NCBI GenBank assembly: GCA_947626555.1
Contig: CANQSP010000006.1
Span: 1 to 48,910, forward strand
From: an uncultured Clostridia bacterium
Lineage (GTDB): Bacteria; Bacillota; Clostridia; TANB77; CAG-508
Direction of reading: 5' to 3'
Length of the DNA: 48,910 bases
Part shown: in pieces, positions 1 through 10,283 of the stretch
Numbering within the stretch: the first letter of the stretch is position 1
Layout: each line of letters opens with the position of its first letter
Translations under genes and position numbers: made by a program
The notes under the pieces: generated by a model
Told to the model about the DNA's origin: nothing
Database searches by the model: none
The model's input: only the letters and a program-made list of their open reading frames with translations

Positions 1-1
1 T

Positions 2-43
2 GAAGTAGTAATTAGAGTTCCAACTAAAAAAACAGTAAAATAA
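2..43 (+). CDS. 3' end of an upstream CDS (partial, ...EVVIRVPTKKTVK*)
   Basis: Open frame from window start to TAA at 41-43; too short to identify. Confidence 0.35.
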   Translation, partial: EVVIRVPTKKTVK

Positions 44-117
44 ACGTAGAAAGACTAAAATATAAATAAAAGCAACATATTATAAAGATATAAAATAAAC
101 TGAAAGGAAGTAAATGA

Positions 118-738
118 ATGAACAGTACAGTAAAAGAAATTTTAGAATGGATAATATGCATTGTGTTGGCAGTTGCACTTGCTATTATAATAAGATATTA
201 TGTTGGAACTCCAACAGAAGTTCAGCAATCTTCAATGTTTCCAACTTTAGTAGAAGGTCAAAGACTTATATTAAATAAATTACCAAAAACTTTTAGAGAA
301 ACGCCTAAAAGAGGTGATATAATAACTTTTGAAAGACCAAGTAATGGTTCTGCTACAACTTTAAAGGCAGTATACAACAATGAACCTGATAATATTTTTA
401 CTAAATTTTCATACTATGTTTTAGAGATAGGGAAAGAAAGTTATATAAAAAGGGTAATAGGACTTCCTAATGAGAGAGTAGAATTAAAAGATGGAAAAGT
501 ATATATAAATGGAGAAGAATTAGATGAACCATATTTGCAAGATGACGTAGTTACAGAAAATAAATATAATCAGTTATTAGTTGATTTTACTGTTCCAGAG
601 GGGTATATATTTGCAATGGGTGACAACAGAGCAGATAGTGTAGATTGTAGAAAATTCGGATGTATTCCTATTGATAAAATAGAAGGAGTTGTTTGGATTA
701 GATTTTGGCCATTCGATTTATTTGGAGAAGTTAAATAA
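118..738 (+). CDS. lepB: Signal peptidase I
   Basis: N-terminal TM segment, QQSSMFPTL serine motif, YIKRVIGLPNE lysine motif, GDNRADSVDCRKFG box. Confidence 0.93.
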   Translation: MNSTVKEILEWIICIVLAVALAIIIRYYVGTPTEVQQSSMFPTLVEGQRLILNKLPKTFRETPKRGDIITFERPSNGSATTLKAVYNNEPDNIFTKFSYYVLEIGKESYIKRVIGLPNERVELKDGKVYINGEELDEPYLQDDVVTENKYNQLLVDFTVPEGYIFAMGDNRADSVDCRKFGCIPIDKIEGVVWIRFWPFDLFGEVK

Positions 739-768
739 ATTTAAAGTAAATATAAAAGGAGAAATAAG

Positions 769-1677
769 TTGAACTTTGAAAAAATTATCGGAAATGAAAA
801 AGTAAAAGAGATTCTACAAAAAGCATTAAAAAATAATAATATATTACATAGTTATATATTTATGGGCATTAGTGGTATTGGTAAAAAGTTGTTTGCAGAA
901 GAATTTGCAAAAGGAATATTGTGTATGAGTGAGGATAGAGCTTGTGGCAATTGCAAATCATGTATGGAATTTGAAAGCAATAATCATCCAGATTTTATGG
1001 AAATACTTCAACAAGAAGATGCTAAGAATATAAAAATAGAACAGATACGTTTTATGCAAGAGAAAATAGTAGAAAAACCTATAATATCAAATAAAAAAGT
1101 TTATATAATAGATGATGCAGATACAATGACAACTGAGGCTCAAAATTGTTTGCTAAAAACATTGGAAGAACCACCAGAGTATGCAGTAATTATATTAATA
1201 GCATCAAATGAAAGTAAATTATTAAATACAATAAAATCACGATGTACCAAAATATCATTTGAGATGTTGTCAGATGAAAATTTAAAAAGTTACATTCACG
1301 AAAATATTACTAAAGATATTACTCCCAATATGATATCAATGTGTGCGGGAAGTATAGAAAAGGCGAAAACGATATTAGAAAAAAAGAGTGTATATGAAAG
1401 TTTAGAAGAAATAGTAAACAAAATTGATAGTAAAGATTTAATAGAAGTGCTAAATAATGCAGAAATATTATACAAATCAAAAGATAATATACAAGAATTA
1501 CTGGACTATATCAACATTATATTGTATAATAAGAAAGAATTAAAATACATAAATTGCATACCTATAGTAGAGGAAGTAAAAAGAAGGTTATTACAAAATA
1601 GTAATTATGATATGAGTATAGATGGACTTTTGATAAGGATGTGGGAGGAAGTTAATGAAGAATATAATAGGGGTTAG
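769..1677 (+). CDS. holB: DNA polymerase III delta' subunit (clamp-loader AAA+)
   Basis: IIGNEKVKEILQKALKNNNILHSYIFMGISGIGKK, zinc-type CGNCKSC, DDADTMTTEAQNCLLKTLEEPP; TTG start. Confidence 0.9.
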   Translation: MNFEKIIGNEKVKEILQKALKNNNILHSYIFMGISGIGKKLFAEEFAKGILCMSEDRACGNCKSCMEFESNNHPDFMEILQQEDAKNIKIEQIRFMQEKIVEKPIISNKKVYIIDDADTMTTEAQNCLLKTLEEPPEYAVIILIASNESKLLNTIKSRCTKISFEMLSDENLKSYIHENITKDITPNMISMCAGSIEKAKTILEKKSVYESLEEIVNKIDSKDLIEVLNNAEILYKSKDNIQELLDYINIILYNKKELKYINCIPIVEEVKRRLLQNSNYDMSIDGLLIRMWEEVNEEYNRG

Positions 1678-2584
1678 ATTTAAGAAACCAGGAAAAATAT
1701 ATTTTTTTGACCCAGAAGATTTAAAAATTGAAAATGGAAGCTATGTAATTGTTGAAACATCACAAGGTGAAGAATATGGTCAAGTAGTAATTAGCAATAG
1801 GCAACTTCCAGACGAAAGAATAGAAAAGCCTTTAAAAAAGGTAATAAGAGTAGCTACATACAAAGACACAAAAAAGTTTGAAACTAATAAAGAAAAAGAA
1901 AAAGAAGCTTTCAAAATATGTGAAGAAAAGATAAAAGAGCATAATTTAGACATGACATTAATAGATGTGGAATTTAAATTCGATAATAGCAAAGTATTAT
2001 TTTACTTTACAGCAGATGGTAGAATAGATTTTAGGGAATTAGTAAAAGATTTAGCAGCAATTTTTAAAACAAGAATAGAGCTAAGGCAAATAGGTGTTAG
2101 AGATGAAGTAAAAAGAATAGGTGGCAATGGAGTATGTGGAAGAGAACTATGTTGTTGTTCATTTTTAGGAAATTTTGAAACAGTATCAATAAAAATGGCA
2201 AAAGAACAAAATATGTCCTTAAATCCATCAAAAATATCTGGAAATTGTGGTAGACTAATGTGTTGCTTAAAGTATGAACAAGATGTTTATGAAGAAAAAA
2301 TGAATAGACTTCCAAAAATAGGTGCTATAGTGAAAACGTCAGATGGCGAAGGTGTAGTAGAAGGTGTAGAAACTTTAAGAGAAAGAATTAGAGTTAAGCT
2401 AAAAGATGAAAATGGTGAATTTTATTATAAAAAGTATGAAGCACCTGATATAACAATAATAAAGAATGTAGAAGATACGGATTCAAACGTAAATGAAGAA
2501 GAAAAAGAGCATCTAAAAGAATTAGAAGAACTAGAAAAATTGGAAGAAATAGATAAAAATTCAGTAGTAGATGATGAAATATAG
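1655..2584 (+). CDS. ricT: PSP1 domain protein (RicT/YaaT-like)
   Basis: GVRFKKPGKIYFFDP..., GGNGVCGRELCCCSFL, SGNCGRLMCCLKYE motifs; follows holB as in many Firmicutes. Confidence 0.88.
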   Translation: MKNIIGVRFKKPGKIYFFDPEDLKIENGSYVIVETSQGEEYGQVVISNRQLPDERIEKPLKKVIRVATYKDTKKFETNKEKEKEAFKICEEKIKEHNLDMTLIDVEFKFDNSKVLFYFTADGRIDFRELVKDLAAIFKTRIELRQIGVRDEVKRIGGNGVCGRELCCCSFLGNFETVSIKMAKEQNMSLNPSKISGNCGRLMCCLKYEQDVYEEKMNRLPKIGAIVKTSDGEGVVEGVETLRERIRVKLKDENGEFYYKKYEAPDITIIKNVEDTDSNVNEEEKEHLKELEELEKLEEIDKNSVVDDEI

Positions 2585-2705
2585 CTAAACTATTAGGGAC
2601 GGGGTTAAATAGTTTAGTGAATTTTATTATAACATGTGTGAGCATGCTAATATAACAAAATAATGCAAAACACTAAACTATTTAACCCCGTCCCTAATAG
2701 TTTAG
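2585..2705. repeat. Palindromic repeat element E1 (33-bp perfect terminal inverted repeats)
   Basis: ctaaactattagggacggggttaaatagtttag at 2585-2617 and its exact reverse complement at 2673-2705. Confidence 0.95.
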
Positions 2706-2727
2706 TCTGCGAAGGGTGGTGAGATAT

Positions 2728-2898
2728 ATGGCATATAAAATTTCAGATAAATGTATTAAATGTGGAGCATGTGCTGCAGAATGTCCAGTTTCATGTATAG
2801 CTGAAGGAGATGACAGATACATAATAGATCCAGAGCAATGCATAGGTTGTGGAACATGTAGAGGTGTTTGCCCAGTAGAAGCACCAGAAGAAAATTAG
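2728..2898 (+). CDS. 2[4Fe-4S] ferredoxin
   Basis: CIKCGACAAECP...CIGCGTCRGVCP; ATG at 2728 preferred over the GTG at 2716. Confidence 0.92.
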   Translation: MAYKISDKCIKCGACAAECPVSCIAEGDDRYIIDPEQCIGCGTCRGVCPVEAPEEN

Positions 2899-2921
2899 TA
2901 AAATAGAAGATATTATAAGTA

Positions 2922-2958
2922 AAAATCAGTCTAAAATATTAGGCTGATTTTTAATATT
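2922..2958 (+). terminator. Rho-independent terminator after ferredoxin
   Basis: aaaaatcagtctaaaatattaggctgattttt hairpin followed by T-rich tract. Confidence 0.75.
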
Positions 2959-3113
2959 AGAATAACCTGAAAGGTATAAGTTAGAAAAATATAATGGAAG
3001 AACAATTTTAATTATACAGTAATATATTTCATTGGGGAAAGTAAAAGATGTTAAAAAGAAAAAACTTATAAAAAAGCATTAAAAATTTGACACAAGATAT
3101 GAAAAAGAAAAGC

Positions 3114-3142
3114 TTTACATTAAAAACTAAATATGTTAATAT
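3114..3142 (+). promoter_or_regulatory. Putative sigma-A promoter
   Basis: TTTACA - 17 nt - TAATAT just upstream of the large surface protein ORF. Confidence 0.5.
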
Positions 3143-6100
3143 ATAATTATGAATATATAAAGGTTGTGATAGTAGTGAATAGAAAACAAAGGAAAAACAA
3201 GATAGAAAAAGGGAATATAACCCAAATATCATCAGCAGTAAACAAAAGGATGTTTGCTCAGGGAGGGGTGCTATTAGTAGTATTACTAATAGTGCTAACA
3301 TGTATATCTATATTTAATAATATAGATAATATAGATTTAAAAAATTCATATGGAGTAATAAAAAAAGCAGAAATGGATAAAAGTTATGTTATGGAAGAAG
3401 AGACAAAAATAATAAGTAGCATAACCAATAATGGTCCTGGAATAATAACAAAGGAAGATGATAAAATAAATTATAAGATACAATATATAGCACAAATAGA
3501 AAATTATACAGGAAATGCAACAATAACAATAACAGATACTTTGCCATATGAATTAGATGAACAAAAAATAAATACACAGGAATGTTTAGACGGAGGAAAT
3601 TATAGCAAAGAAGGAAAAACGATAATTTGGACAGAAGAAATAAATGGAATAGATACGACGCAAAATAATGAGATTCATAATATAGTAATAGAGAAGAATA
3701 TAGAAGTAGTATATAAAGGAATAGAAACAGAAAAAGAAAATTTTGTAAATATAGTAAGAGGAAAAATACAGTTAGACAGTGAAGAAAAGATGCAAGAAAC
3801 AGACTCAGTTCAAAAAGAGACAAAAATAAAATTAATTACAGATGAAGAACATTCGGTTACATTAAATAAAAGAAATAGTAAAACAAAAGAAGCGTTAGAA
3901 GGTGCAAGTTTTAGTATAGCTCCTAAAATAGTAAATGTAGCAGAAGAAATAGCAAATGTAAAAGTAAAACCAAGTTTAGAAGTAGAAAAGAGAGTAGTAA
4001 ATAGTCCAGAAAATGGAGATGCATATGCCTTAGGAGAAATAATAGAATATGAAGTTATAATAACAAATACAGGAAATGTTGGATTAAAAGAAATAGGTAT
4101 AATAGATGAATTAGGTAAAATAATAAATATGACAAATTCATCTATAGCAACATACATAGCACCAAGAAGTTTTAATTTAGTAAAGAGTTTAATGCCAGGA
4201 GAAAGTGTAACAATAAAGTTAGGGTATGAAGTAACAGATGAAGATATAATAGCAAAAAGTATAATGAACAAAGTAGATGTAGTAGCAACAGCATTAACAC
4301 CAAATGAACCAGAAATAACAGTAAGTGACGAAGTAACATCTTTAGTAGAAAGTGCAAAACCAGAAATAAAAATAACTAAAAGAACGATAAGTGTACCTGA
4401 AAATGAAGTAGCTTATGACAAAGGAGAAGTTATAAGATATGAAATAACAGTAAGTAATATAGGAAACATAACCATATCAAATATACAAGTAACAGATGAG
4501 CTAACGGGGAATATTAGTTCAAAAGTATTAACAATAGACAGTTTAAAACCAGGAGAAGAAAAGAAGGTTAACTGTGAGCATACAGTAACAGAAGAAGATT
4601 TAAATGCAGGAAAAGTGGAAAATATAGCAACGGTAAAAGGTACAACAAATAGTGATGAAAATCCAGAAGTAACAGGAACGTCAAATAGGGTAGAGGATCC
4701 GACAATTCAATATGATACATCAAATTTAAAAGTAATAAAAGAAGTACAAAGTACGGCAAAAAATGGAAATGCTTATGATATAGGAGAAACAGTAGAATAT
4801 TTAATTACGGTAAAAAATGAGGGAAATACAACGATAGAAAACATTAAAGTAACAGATGAATTAACAGAAAATGTAGGAGAAAATTCATGGAATATACCTA
4901 GTTTGGGTGGAGGAGAAAGTAGAACATTTACTTGCAGTTATGTTATAAAAGAAAAAGATTTAGGTCAGGAGCTAATAAACATAGCAGTTGCAAAAACAGG
5001 AAGACAAGGAGCAATAGGCAGTGCAACAGTTCAAACAATGAAGGCTGGAAGTATTATAGTTAACAAGAAAATTGACTCAGAAAGATTGGAATTTAACACA
5101 TGGGGAGATTTACCATATACTGTTAAACTCTATGTAGCGTTATTTAATGACAATGAATTAACACAAAGGATTAGTGATATAAAGGAAATTATACCACAGG
5201 TTGAAGATTCTAATACAGCACAAGTAATATTTGAAGTTTTGAAATTTGGTACATATTATGTATCTGAGGTTAATGAAAGGGGTGAGCCATTAGGAGATTA
5301 TGGCAATATTGGGTACTATCAAGAATCAAGTACTTCACGATTTTGGGGTTATTACGCATCAGTTACATATCCTGAGGGACAAGAAGTAATAATTAATGCA
5401 ATTGAAAGAAATAAACAATGTGAAATTAGTAACTATATTAGTAGGCAAGAGGAATGGAGTGGTGAGGGTTGTCCGGAAATAGATGAAGGACCGGGAATAG
5501 AGGAAATACCACCGAATTTTAGACCAATTGCTAAATTGCAGCAAATGAATAAAATACAGCAAACGACGGAAGATACAACATATGGTTTTACAAAAGTTGG
5601 AGAAAGCTATAAATCAAATAATGTGGGAAAACCAAATACAAAAGCAATAGGAGTTATGCAAATAGATTTGAGAAATGCATATAAAGGATTAAATGTATTA
5701 GTGGTAAATGCGGAAATATCAAGTAAAACAGGAAATTATGGATATATAAAGGTTACAGAAGATGAAATAACGCAAGACTACAATTATAATAATTCTAGTG
5801 AAGCATTTGTAGCTATTACAGGTAAGGTAGGGGCAAAAGATTACAAAATAGCATTGCAGGGAGGAAAAAAATATAATTTAATATATGAATATGAAAACAA
5901 TGAAGGAAAAAGCCTAAATGTAGCTACAACAGTGGAGGAAATAGAGGATACATTTACAATAAATAGTGTAAGGATAATAGAAAATGAGGCAGGAATAGAA
6001 GATACAATAATACAAGATACAGATGAACAAGGAAAAATTCAAATAGAAGTACCATATGGAATATATACATTAACAGAAATAAAAGAGCCAAAAGGATATA

Positions 6101-6951
6101 GAAAATTAGAACAACCAATAACAATAGAAATAGGACCAGAAGGAAATAAAATATTAGAAAATAATAATATAGGTTCAGAAGTAACAATAGAAATCTTAGA
6201 ATCAGGTGAATTTATAGTTGAGAATGAATCAATAGCAAAAGTAGAGAGTACTGTAATAAAAGATGGTTCAGATAAGATAACATCAAAAGATGAAGAAATA
6301 CATTACAAGGTAACTTATAAAGCAAATATAGATAATTATACAGGAGGAGTAACTGTAACAATAATAGACACATTGCCATACAAACTAGATGAAGAGAAAA
6401 TGAAGAGCATGGAGAATGTAAATAGTTCAGAGGGAGATTGGTTAGAAAAAGTCTTAGATGGAGGACATTACGATTCAGAAACTAATACAATAACATGGAC
6501 GCAAGAAGAACAAATAAATGAACAAACAGAGCTAAAGATAGAAAAAGATATAACAGTAATATTTAAAGATGTAATTTTAAGTGAAAAAACAATTACGAAC
6601 ACAGTAAATGGAAGTTTGCGTTTAGAAGAAACGGAACAGGAAATGAAAACGGATACAGCGACACATATGACTGAAGCAGATTATATAAAAGATCTAAAAG
6701 TAACAAAAAAATGGGATCATGGAGCAAATATGTATGAAAGACCAACACAAATAACAATAAAAATAAAGAATAAAGACCATGTAGAAGAAGAGGCAATATT
6801 AAGCGAAGAAAATAACTGGTCACATATTTTTAAGAGCTTACCAAAATATGACGAGGATGGTAATGAAATAGAATATAGTATAGAAGAAAAGGCAGCCGAA
6901 GGCGAAGAGGGAATACTAGAATATTATGATATGCAAATAGAGCAGAAATAA
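3133..6951 (+). CDS. Large membrane-anchored surface protein with DUF11-like and Cna-B-like repeats (actual start probably a GTG downstream of 3142)
   Basis: N-terminal TM; repeated (A)YxxGExxxYxITVxNxGNxxxxNIxVTDEL modules; TLPYELDE/TLPYKLDE duplication; Cna-B-like C-terminus (WDHGANMYERPTQITIKIKNKD). Confidence 0.8.
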   Translation: MLIYNYEYIKVVIVVNRKQRKNKIEKGNITQISSAVNKRMFAQGGVLLVVLLIVLTCISIFNNIDNIDLKNSYGVIKKAEMDKSYVMEEETKIISSITNNGPGIITKEDDKINYKIQYIAQIENYTGNATITITDTLPYELDEQKINTQECLDGGNYSKEGKTIIWTEEINGIDTTQNNEIHNIVIEKNIEVVYKGIETEKENFVNIVRGKIQLDSEEKMQETDSVQKETKIKLITDEEHSVTLNKRNSKTKEALEGASFSIAPKIVNVAEEIANVKVKPSLEVEKRVVNSPENGDAYALGEIIEYEVIITNTGNVGLKEIGIIDELGKIINMTNSSIATYIAPRSFNLVKSLMPGESVTIKLGYEVTDEDIIAKSIMNKVDVVATALTPNEPEITVSDEVTSLVESAKPEIKITKRTISVPENEVAYDKGEVIRYEITVSNIGNITISNIQVTDELTGNISSKVLTIDSLKPGEEKKVNCEHTVTEEDLNAGKVENIATVKGTTNSDENPEVTGTSNRVEDPTIQYDTSNLKVIKEVQSTAKNGNAYDIGETVEYLITVKNEGNTTIENIKVTDELTENVGENSWNIPSLGGGESRTFTCSYVIKEKDLGQELINIAVAKTGRQGAIGSATVQTMKAGSIIVNKKIDSERLEFNTWGDLPYTVKLYVALFNDNELTQRISDIKEIIPQVEDSNTAQVIFEVLKFGTYYVSEVNERGEPLGDYGNIGYYQESSTSRFWGYYASVTYPEGQEVIINAIERNKQCEISNYISRQEEWSGEGCPEIDEGPGIEEIPPNFRPIAKLQQMNKIQQTTEDTTYGFTKVGESYKSNNVGKPNTKAIGVMQIDLRNAYKGLNVLVVNAEISSKTGNYGYIKVTEDEITQDYNYNNSSEAFVAITGKVGAKDYKIALQGGKKYNLIYEYENNEGKSLNVATTVEEIEDTFTINSVRIIENEAGIEDTIIQDTDEQGKIQIEVPYGIYTLTEIKEPKGYRKLEQPITIEIGPEGNKILENNNIGSEVTIEILESGEFIVENESIAKVESTVIKDGSDKITSKDEEIHYKVTYKANIDNYTGGVTVTIIDTLPYKLDEEKMKSMENVNSSEGDWLEKVLDGGHYDSETNTITWTQEEQINEQTELKIEKDITVIFKDVILSEKTITNTVNGSLRLEETEQEMKTDTATHMTEADYIKDLKVTKKWDHGANMYERPTQITIKIKNKDHVEEEAILSEENNWSHIFKSLPKYDEDGNEIEYSIEEKAAEGEEGILEYYDMQIEQK

Positions 6952-7004
6952 AAAATAAGGTTATTGAAAAAATATAAAATATTTTCAATAACCTTTTTTA
7001 ATAA
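6952..7004. terminator. Bidirectional intrinsic terminator between convergent genes
   Basis: aaaaaataaggttattgaaaa...ttttcaataacctttttt, A tract and T tract on either side. Confidence 0.8.
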
Positions 7005-7054
7005 AATAGAGTTCTTATAATGAACTGTTACACCAAAAGTAAATGGTCATACTT

Positions 7055-8744
7055 TCATTGATTTAAATAATAGTAGTAAGCTAAAATAGAATGATGAATT
7101 GTATCAATTCTTATATTAAAATATGGTGTTCTTAAGAAAAATGCATTAACATAGTTTGATGGATTCTTAAAGTACATAGCAATTTCCGGATACATATAAC
7201 AACTAAGTCCGCAAATCTAGTTTATCTTGTAAAATTTCTTCTAACGCATCTATTGGAAAATCATTAATTATGTCAGAATGTTTGTTAGCAAGTATATTAT
7301 ATAATCTATATGTTTGAACTAACATTTCTAAACCTGGTTGATTAGGAGAAGAATAATTCTTAATAGAATCTATATTTCTAACGAAACTTTCAAATCCAAG
7401 TTTATAGTAATCTGCATTATCAACATATTCTGATATTTCACATATAGAATATGCAAGCCAATGGTCTGCATTAGCAGAATAATCGTTAGCTATATAATAT
7501 TGTATAGATTTTTCTGCAGCATCTAAATATTTTTGATTTTTAGTTATTCCGTACAATTGGATTAAAGCCAATGTGGCTTCACCATCGTATAAAAAAGAAT
7601 CATATTCTTTTTTTATAGAAAAATCACCATTTAAAATGTGAATGAAATGACCATCACTTTGTTGTACACTTAAAATGCCATTGCCTAATTTCTCAGCAAG
7701 CTCAACATATTGAGTGTCCTCAAAAGTATTAGTATATTCGCAAAATGCAAGTAATGCTGTTGCATTTGCACCAACTATTAGTTCATCGGTATCATAATGT
7801 TTAACGTAATATGAATCACCATTAATAGCGATATAATTATTCTTTATATAATCCAAAGATGAATTGATTTTTTGTTTTTTTATTCCATTTGTATCATTAT
7901 TATATGTTGTAATTAATGCCCAAATACTAGTACAATGTCTAATGACATTATAATCTGGTATTTCTCTGTTGGTAGAAGGGTAAATACCATATATAAATTT
8001 ACCGTCATCTTGAATCATATTGAAAAGATAGTCAGAAGCTGATGAAACGATATTGTTTAAATAGTTTGAATCTAGATTATTTAAAACTCTTCTACCAGTT
8101 TTTTCACCTTCATTGTGCAAAATATATACATTATTATCGTTATCACAAAAATATGCTTTGGTCGAAAAAGAACTTATACTAGTTGGTACATATTTAATTT
8201 TTTCATTATTTTGTAAGTTAAGATAAAGATTTAAATTATCTAAATTTAATGTAGAATTAGTGTAGTCGATAATTGCATTTGAATTAATTTCTGCTTCTGT
8301 TAGCACAAATTCTTTACCAGAATTCTCAAAGATAATACCTTTCCTACCAAAGTCTGCAGATTTTATGGAGCTCCTAAGTTCATTTTGAAAGTCAGGATAA
8401 ATATTATCAACAATATCTATTTTAACATATTCAGGATTGTAGTTAGTATTCTTTATAAAATCTATAGTTTTATTTTTTGCATCTGAAAAAGATGAAGTAA
8501 ATGAATTGCCATTACCTACTTTAACAATTGCCTGTTGTTGCATATCAGAAATAGAAATTATTACTATATGATTATCCAAGCCATTAAAAGAATTTCCTTG
8601 TAAAAAAGATTTTTCTATAAGATTAATTTTCTCATTAAATTTATTTACATTGGGATTTTGTGTAAAAAATAGAATAGCAATAGCAATACAAATAATAATA
8701 AATATAAATAAAATAAAAATAATTGTTTTATTTTTTTTATTCAA
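7055..8744 (-). CDS. Membrane-anchored six-hairpin / (alpha/alpha)6-barrel-type protein, C-terminus reached only by a +1 frameshift at CGG (7211-7209)
   Basis: Zero-frame ORF 7203-8744 ends LDL-CGG-ACT-TAG; skipping one C gives GLSCYMYPEIAMYFKNPSNYVNAFFLRTPYFNIRIDTIHHSILAYYYYLNQ*, which fits the expected C-terminal barrel end (RIDxxxH); TGA at 7057-7055. Confidence 0.75.
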
Positions 8745-8918
8745 AAAAAACTACCCCCTTAGACTTTTTTTTTATTATAACATACTTAATGTAATATGCA
8801 ATAAAATTTAACTATAAATTAAAAATAAGCAAGTTAATTTTTTATGCAAAAATAAAAACCTTAGGTAGGCATAGAACTTAACTAAGGCTTAAATAGTTTT
8901 GGGTTGGTAACTTAATTT

Positions 8919-10040
8919 TTAATTATCCAGTTTTTTACCTTTACTTGGAATCAAAAACAAAGCACCAACAATTATAGGTAAGTAAAATGTATAAATTCTC
9001 CAAAATAATATAGATAAATTGATAGTTCCTTCTTTGAAAATTGAATTAAATAAAAGTAAAAACCCTCCTTCTGCACCAATTCCCGCACCTGGAGTAGGCA
9101 TAATAGTCATAAATAAAAGTAAAAATGCTTGAAGAGGAATAATTTGCCAGAATTCAATTCCAGAATTTCCAAATGCTCTATAAACCATATATGTTATGGA
9201 ATAATAAGCTAAACTTTGAATGCAAGAAATAACAAAAATTTGAAAAACTATCCATTTTTGTGAGTTCATCATTTTAAATTGCTTATTAAAATTCGAAATA
9301 CTGCCATCTAATTTCTCAATAGTTCTTTCAGGATTTTTTATAATTTTTATTTTACCTAACAATTTTATAATAGGGGTGGTAAACCAAGTTATAAATTTTT
9401 TATTAATTCCAGCCAATATAACTACAACAATTAGAATAATATTAGCTAAAAGACCTAAAACAGCAACCCATAAAAAATCCTTAAAAAGCTCTTGGAAAAA
9501 GCCAAGTTGAAAAATAACCACAACCAAAGTAAAAACAACTAAAGCAATTTGCGTTATAATGAATTTCATTGCAAGTATAGACATTGATTCACTTGCTCTT
9601 TTACCAGTTTTAGTAAGTTCATAAGCTTGCATAGGCTGTCCACCTGATGAAAATGGTGTAATATTATTAAAGAGCTGACCTATCATCGTGACTTTTATTG
9701 AATTTTTTAATGTTTGATCTGGATGGAGCTTTTTTAGTGGAATATGAAGGGTTAGAGAGTCGCAAAACCATAAAACAAGTAAACAACCAAGTCCAGCTAA
9801 AACCCAACTGTAATTAACATTTTGTAATACATAAATTATATTTTCAATACCATCTACACAAAACATATATGTTGTTAGACCAATAAATATAACAACTATT
9901 AATACAAAGTTAAAAATAGTAACTTTTTTATCAGTTTTCTTTATTTCTCCAGTGTTATTTAAATTTGCATTTTCTGATGCATTTATATTTATTTTTTTAA
10001 GTGTATCAGAGTTTTCAATAGAATTTTGTTCCTTTTTCAT
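8919..10040 (-). CDS. Lysylphosphatidylglycerol synthase TM region / UPF0104-type membrane protein
   Basis: Multi-TM; FNNITPFSSGGQPMQAYEL and PTPGAGIGAEGGF motifs. Confidence 0.85.
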   Translation of the reverse strand: MKKEQNSIENSDTLKKININASENANLNNTGEIKKTDKKVTIFNFVLIVVIFIGLTTYMFCVDGIENIIYVLQNVNYSWVLAGLGCLLVLWFCDSLTLHIPLKKLHPDQTLKNSIKVTMIGQLFNNITPFSSGGQPMQAYELTKTGKRASESMSILAMKFIITQIALVVFTLVVVIFQLGFFQELFKDFLWVAVLGLLANIILIVVVILAGINKKFITWFTTPIIKLLGKIKIIKNPERTIEKLDGSISNFNKQFKMMNSQKWIVFQIFVISCIQSLAYYSITYMVYRAFGNSGIEFWQIIPLQAFLLLFMTIMPTPGAGIGAEGGFLLLFNSIFKEGTINLSILFWRIYTFYLPIIVGALFLIPSKGKKLDN

Positions 10041-10052
10041 AAAAACCTCCAG

Positions 10053-10283
10053 CTAAACTATTAGGGACGGGGTTAAATAGTTTAACACATTAATAATTTT
10101 ATAAAATAACAATTAAACTAATGGGGACGGGGTTAAATAGTTTAGTGAATTTTATTATAACATGTGCAAACATGTTAGTATAACAAAATAATTCAAAACA
10201 CTAAACTATTTAACCCCGTCCCCATTAGTTTAATTAGAAATAGTCTTGTGTTAAACTATTTAACCCCGTCCCTAATAGTTTAT
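10053..10283. repeat. Palindromic repeat element E2 (outer pair, with an inner element nested at 10113-10233)
   Basis: Outer arms 10053-10085 / 10251-10283 (attagggac / gtccctaat); inner arms 10113-10145 / 10201-10233 (aatggggac / gtccccatt). Confidence 0.92.
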
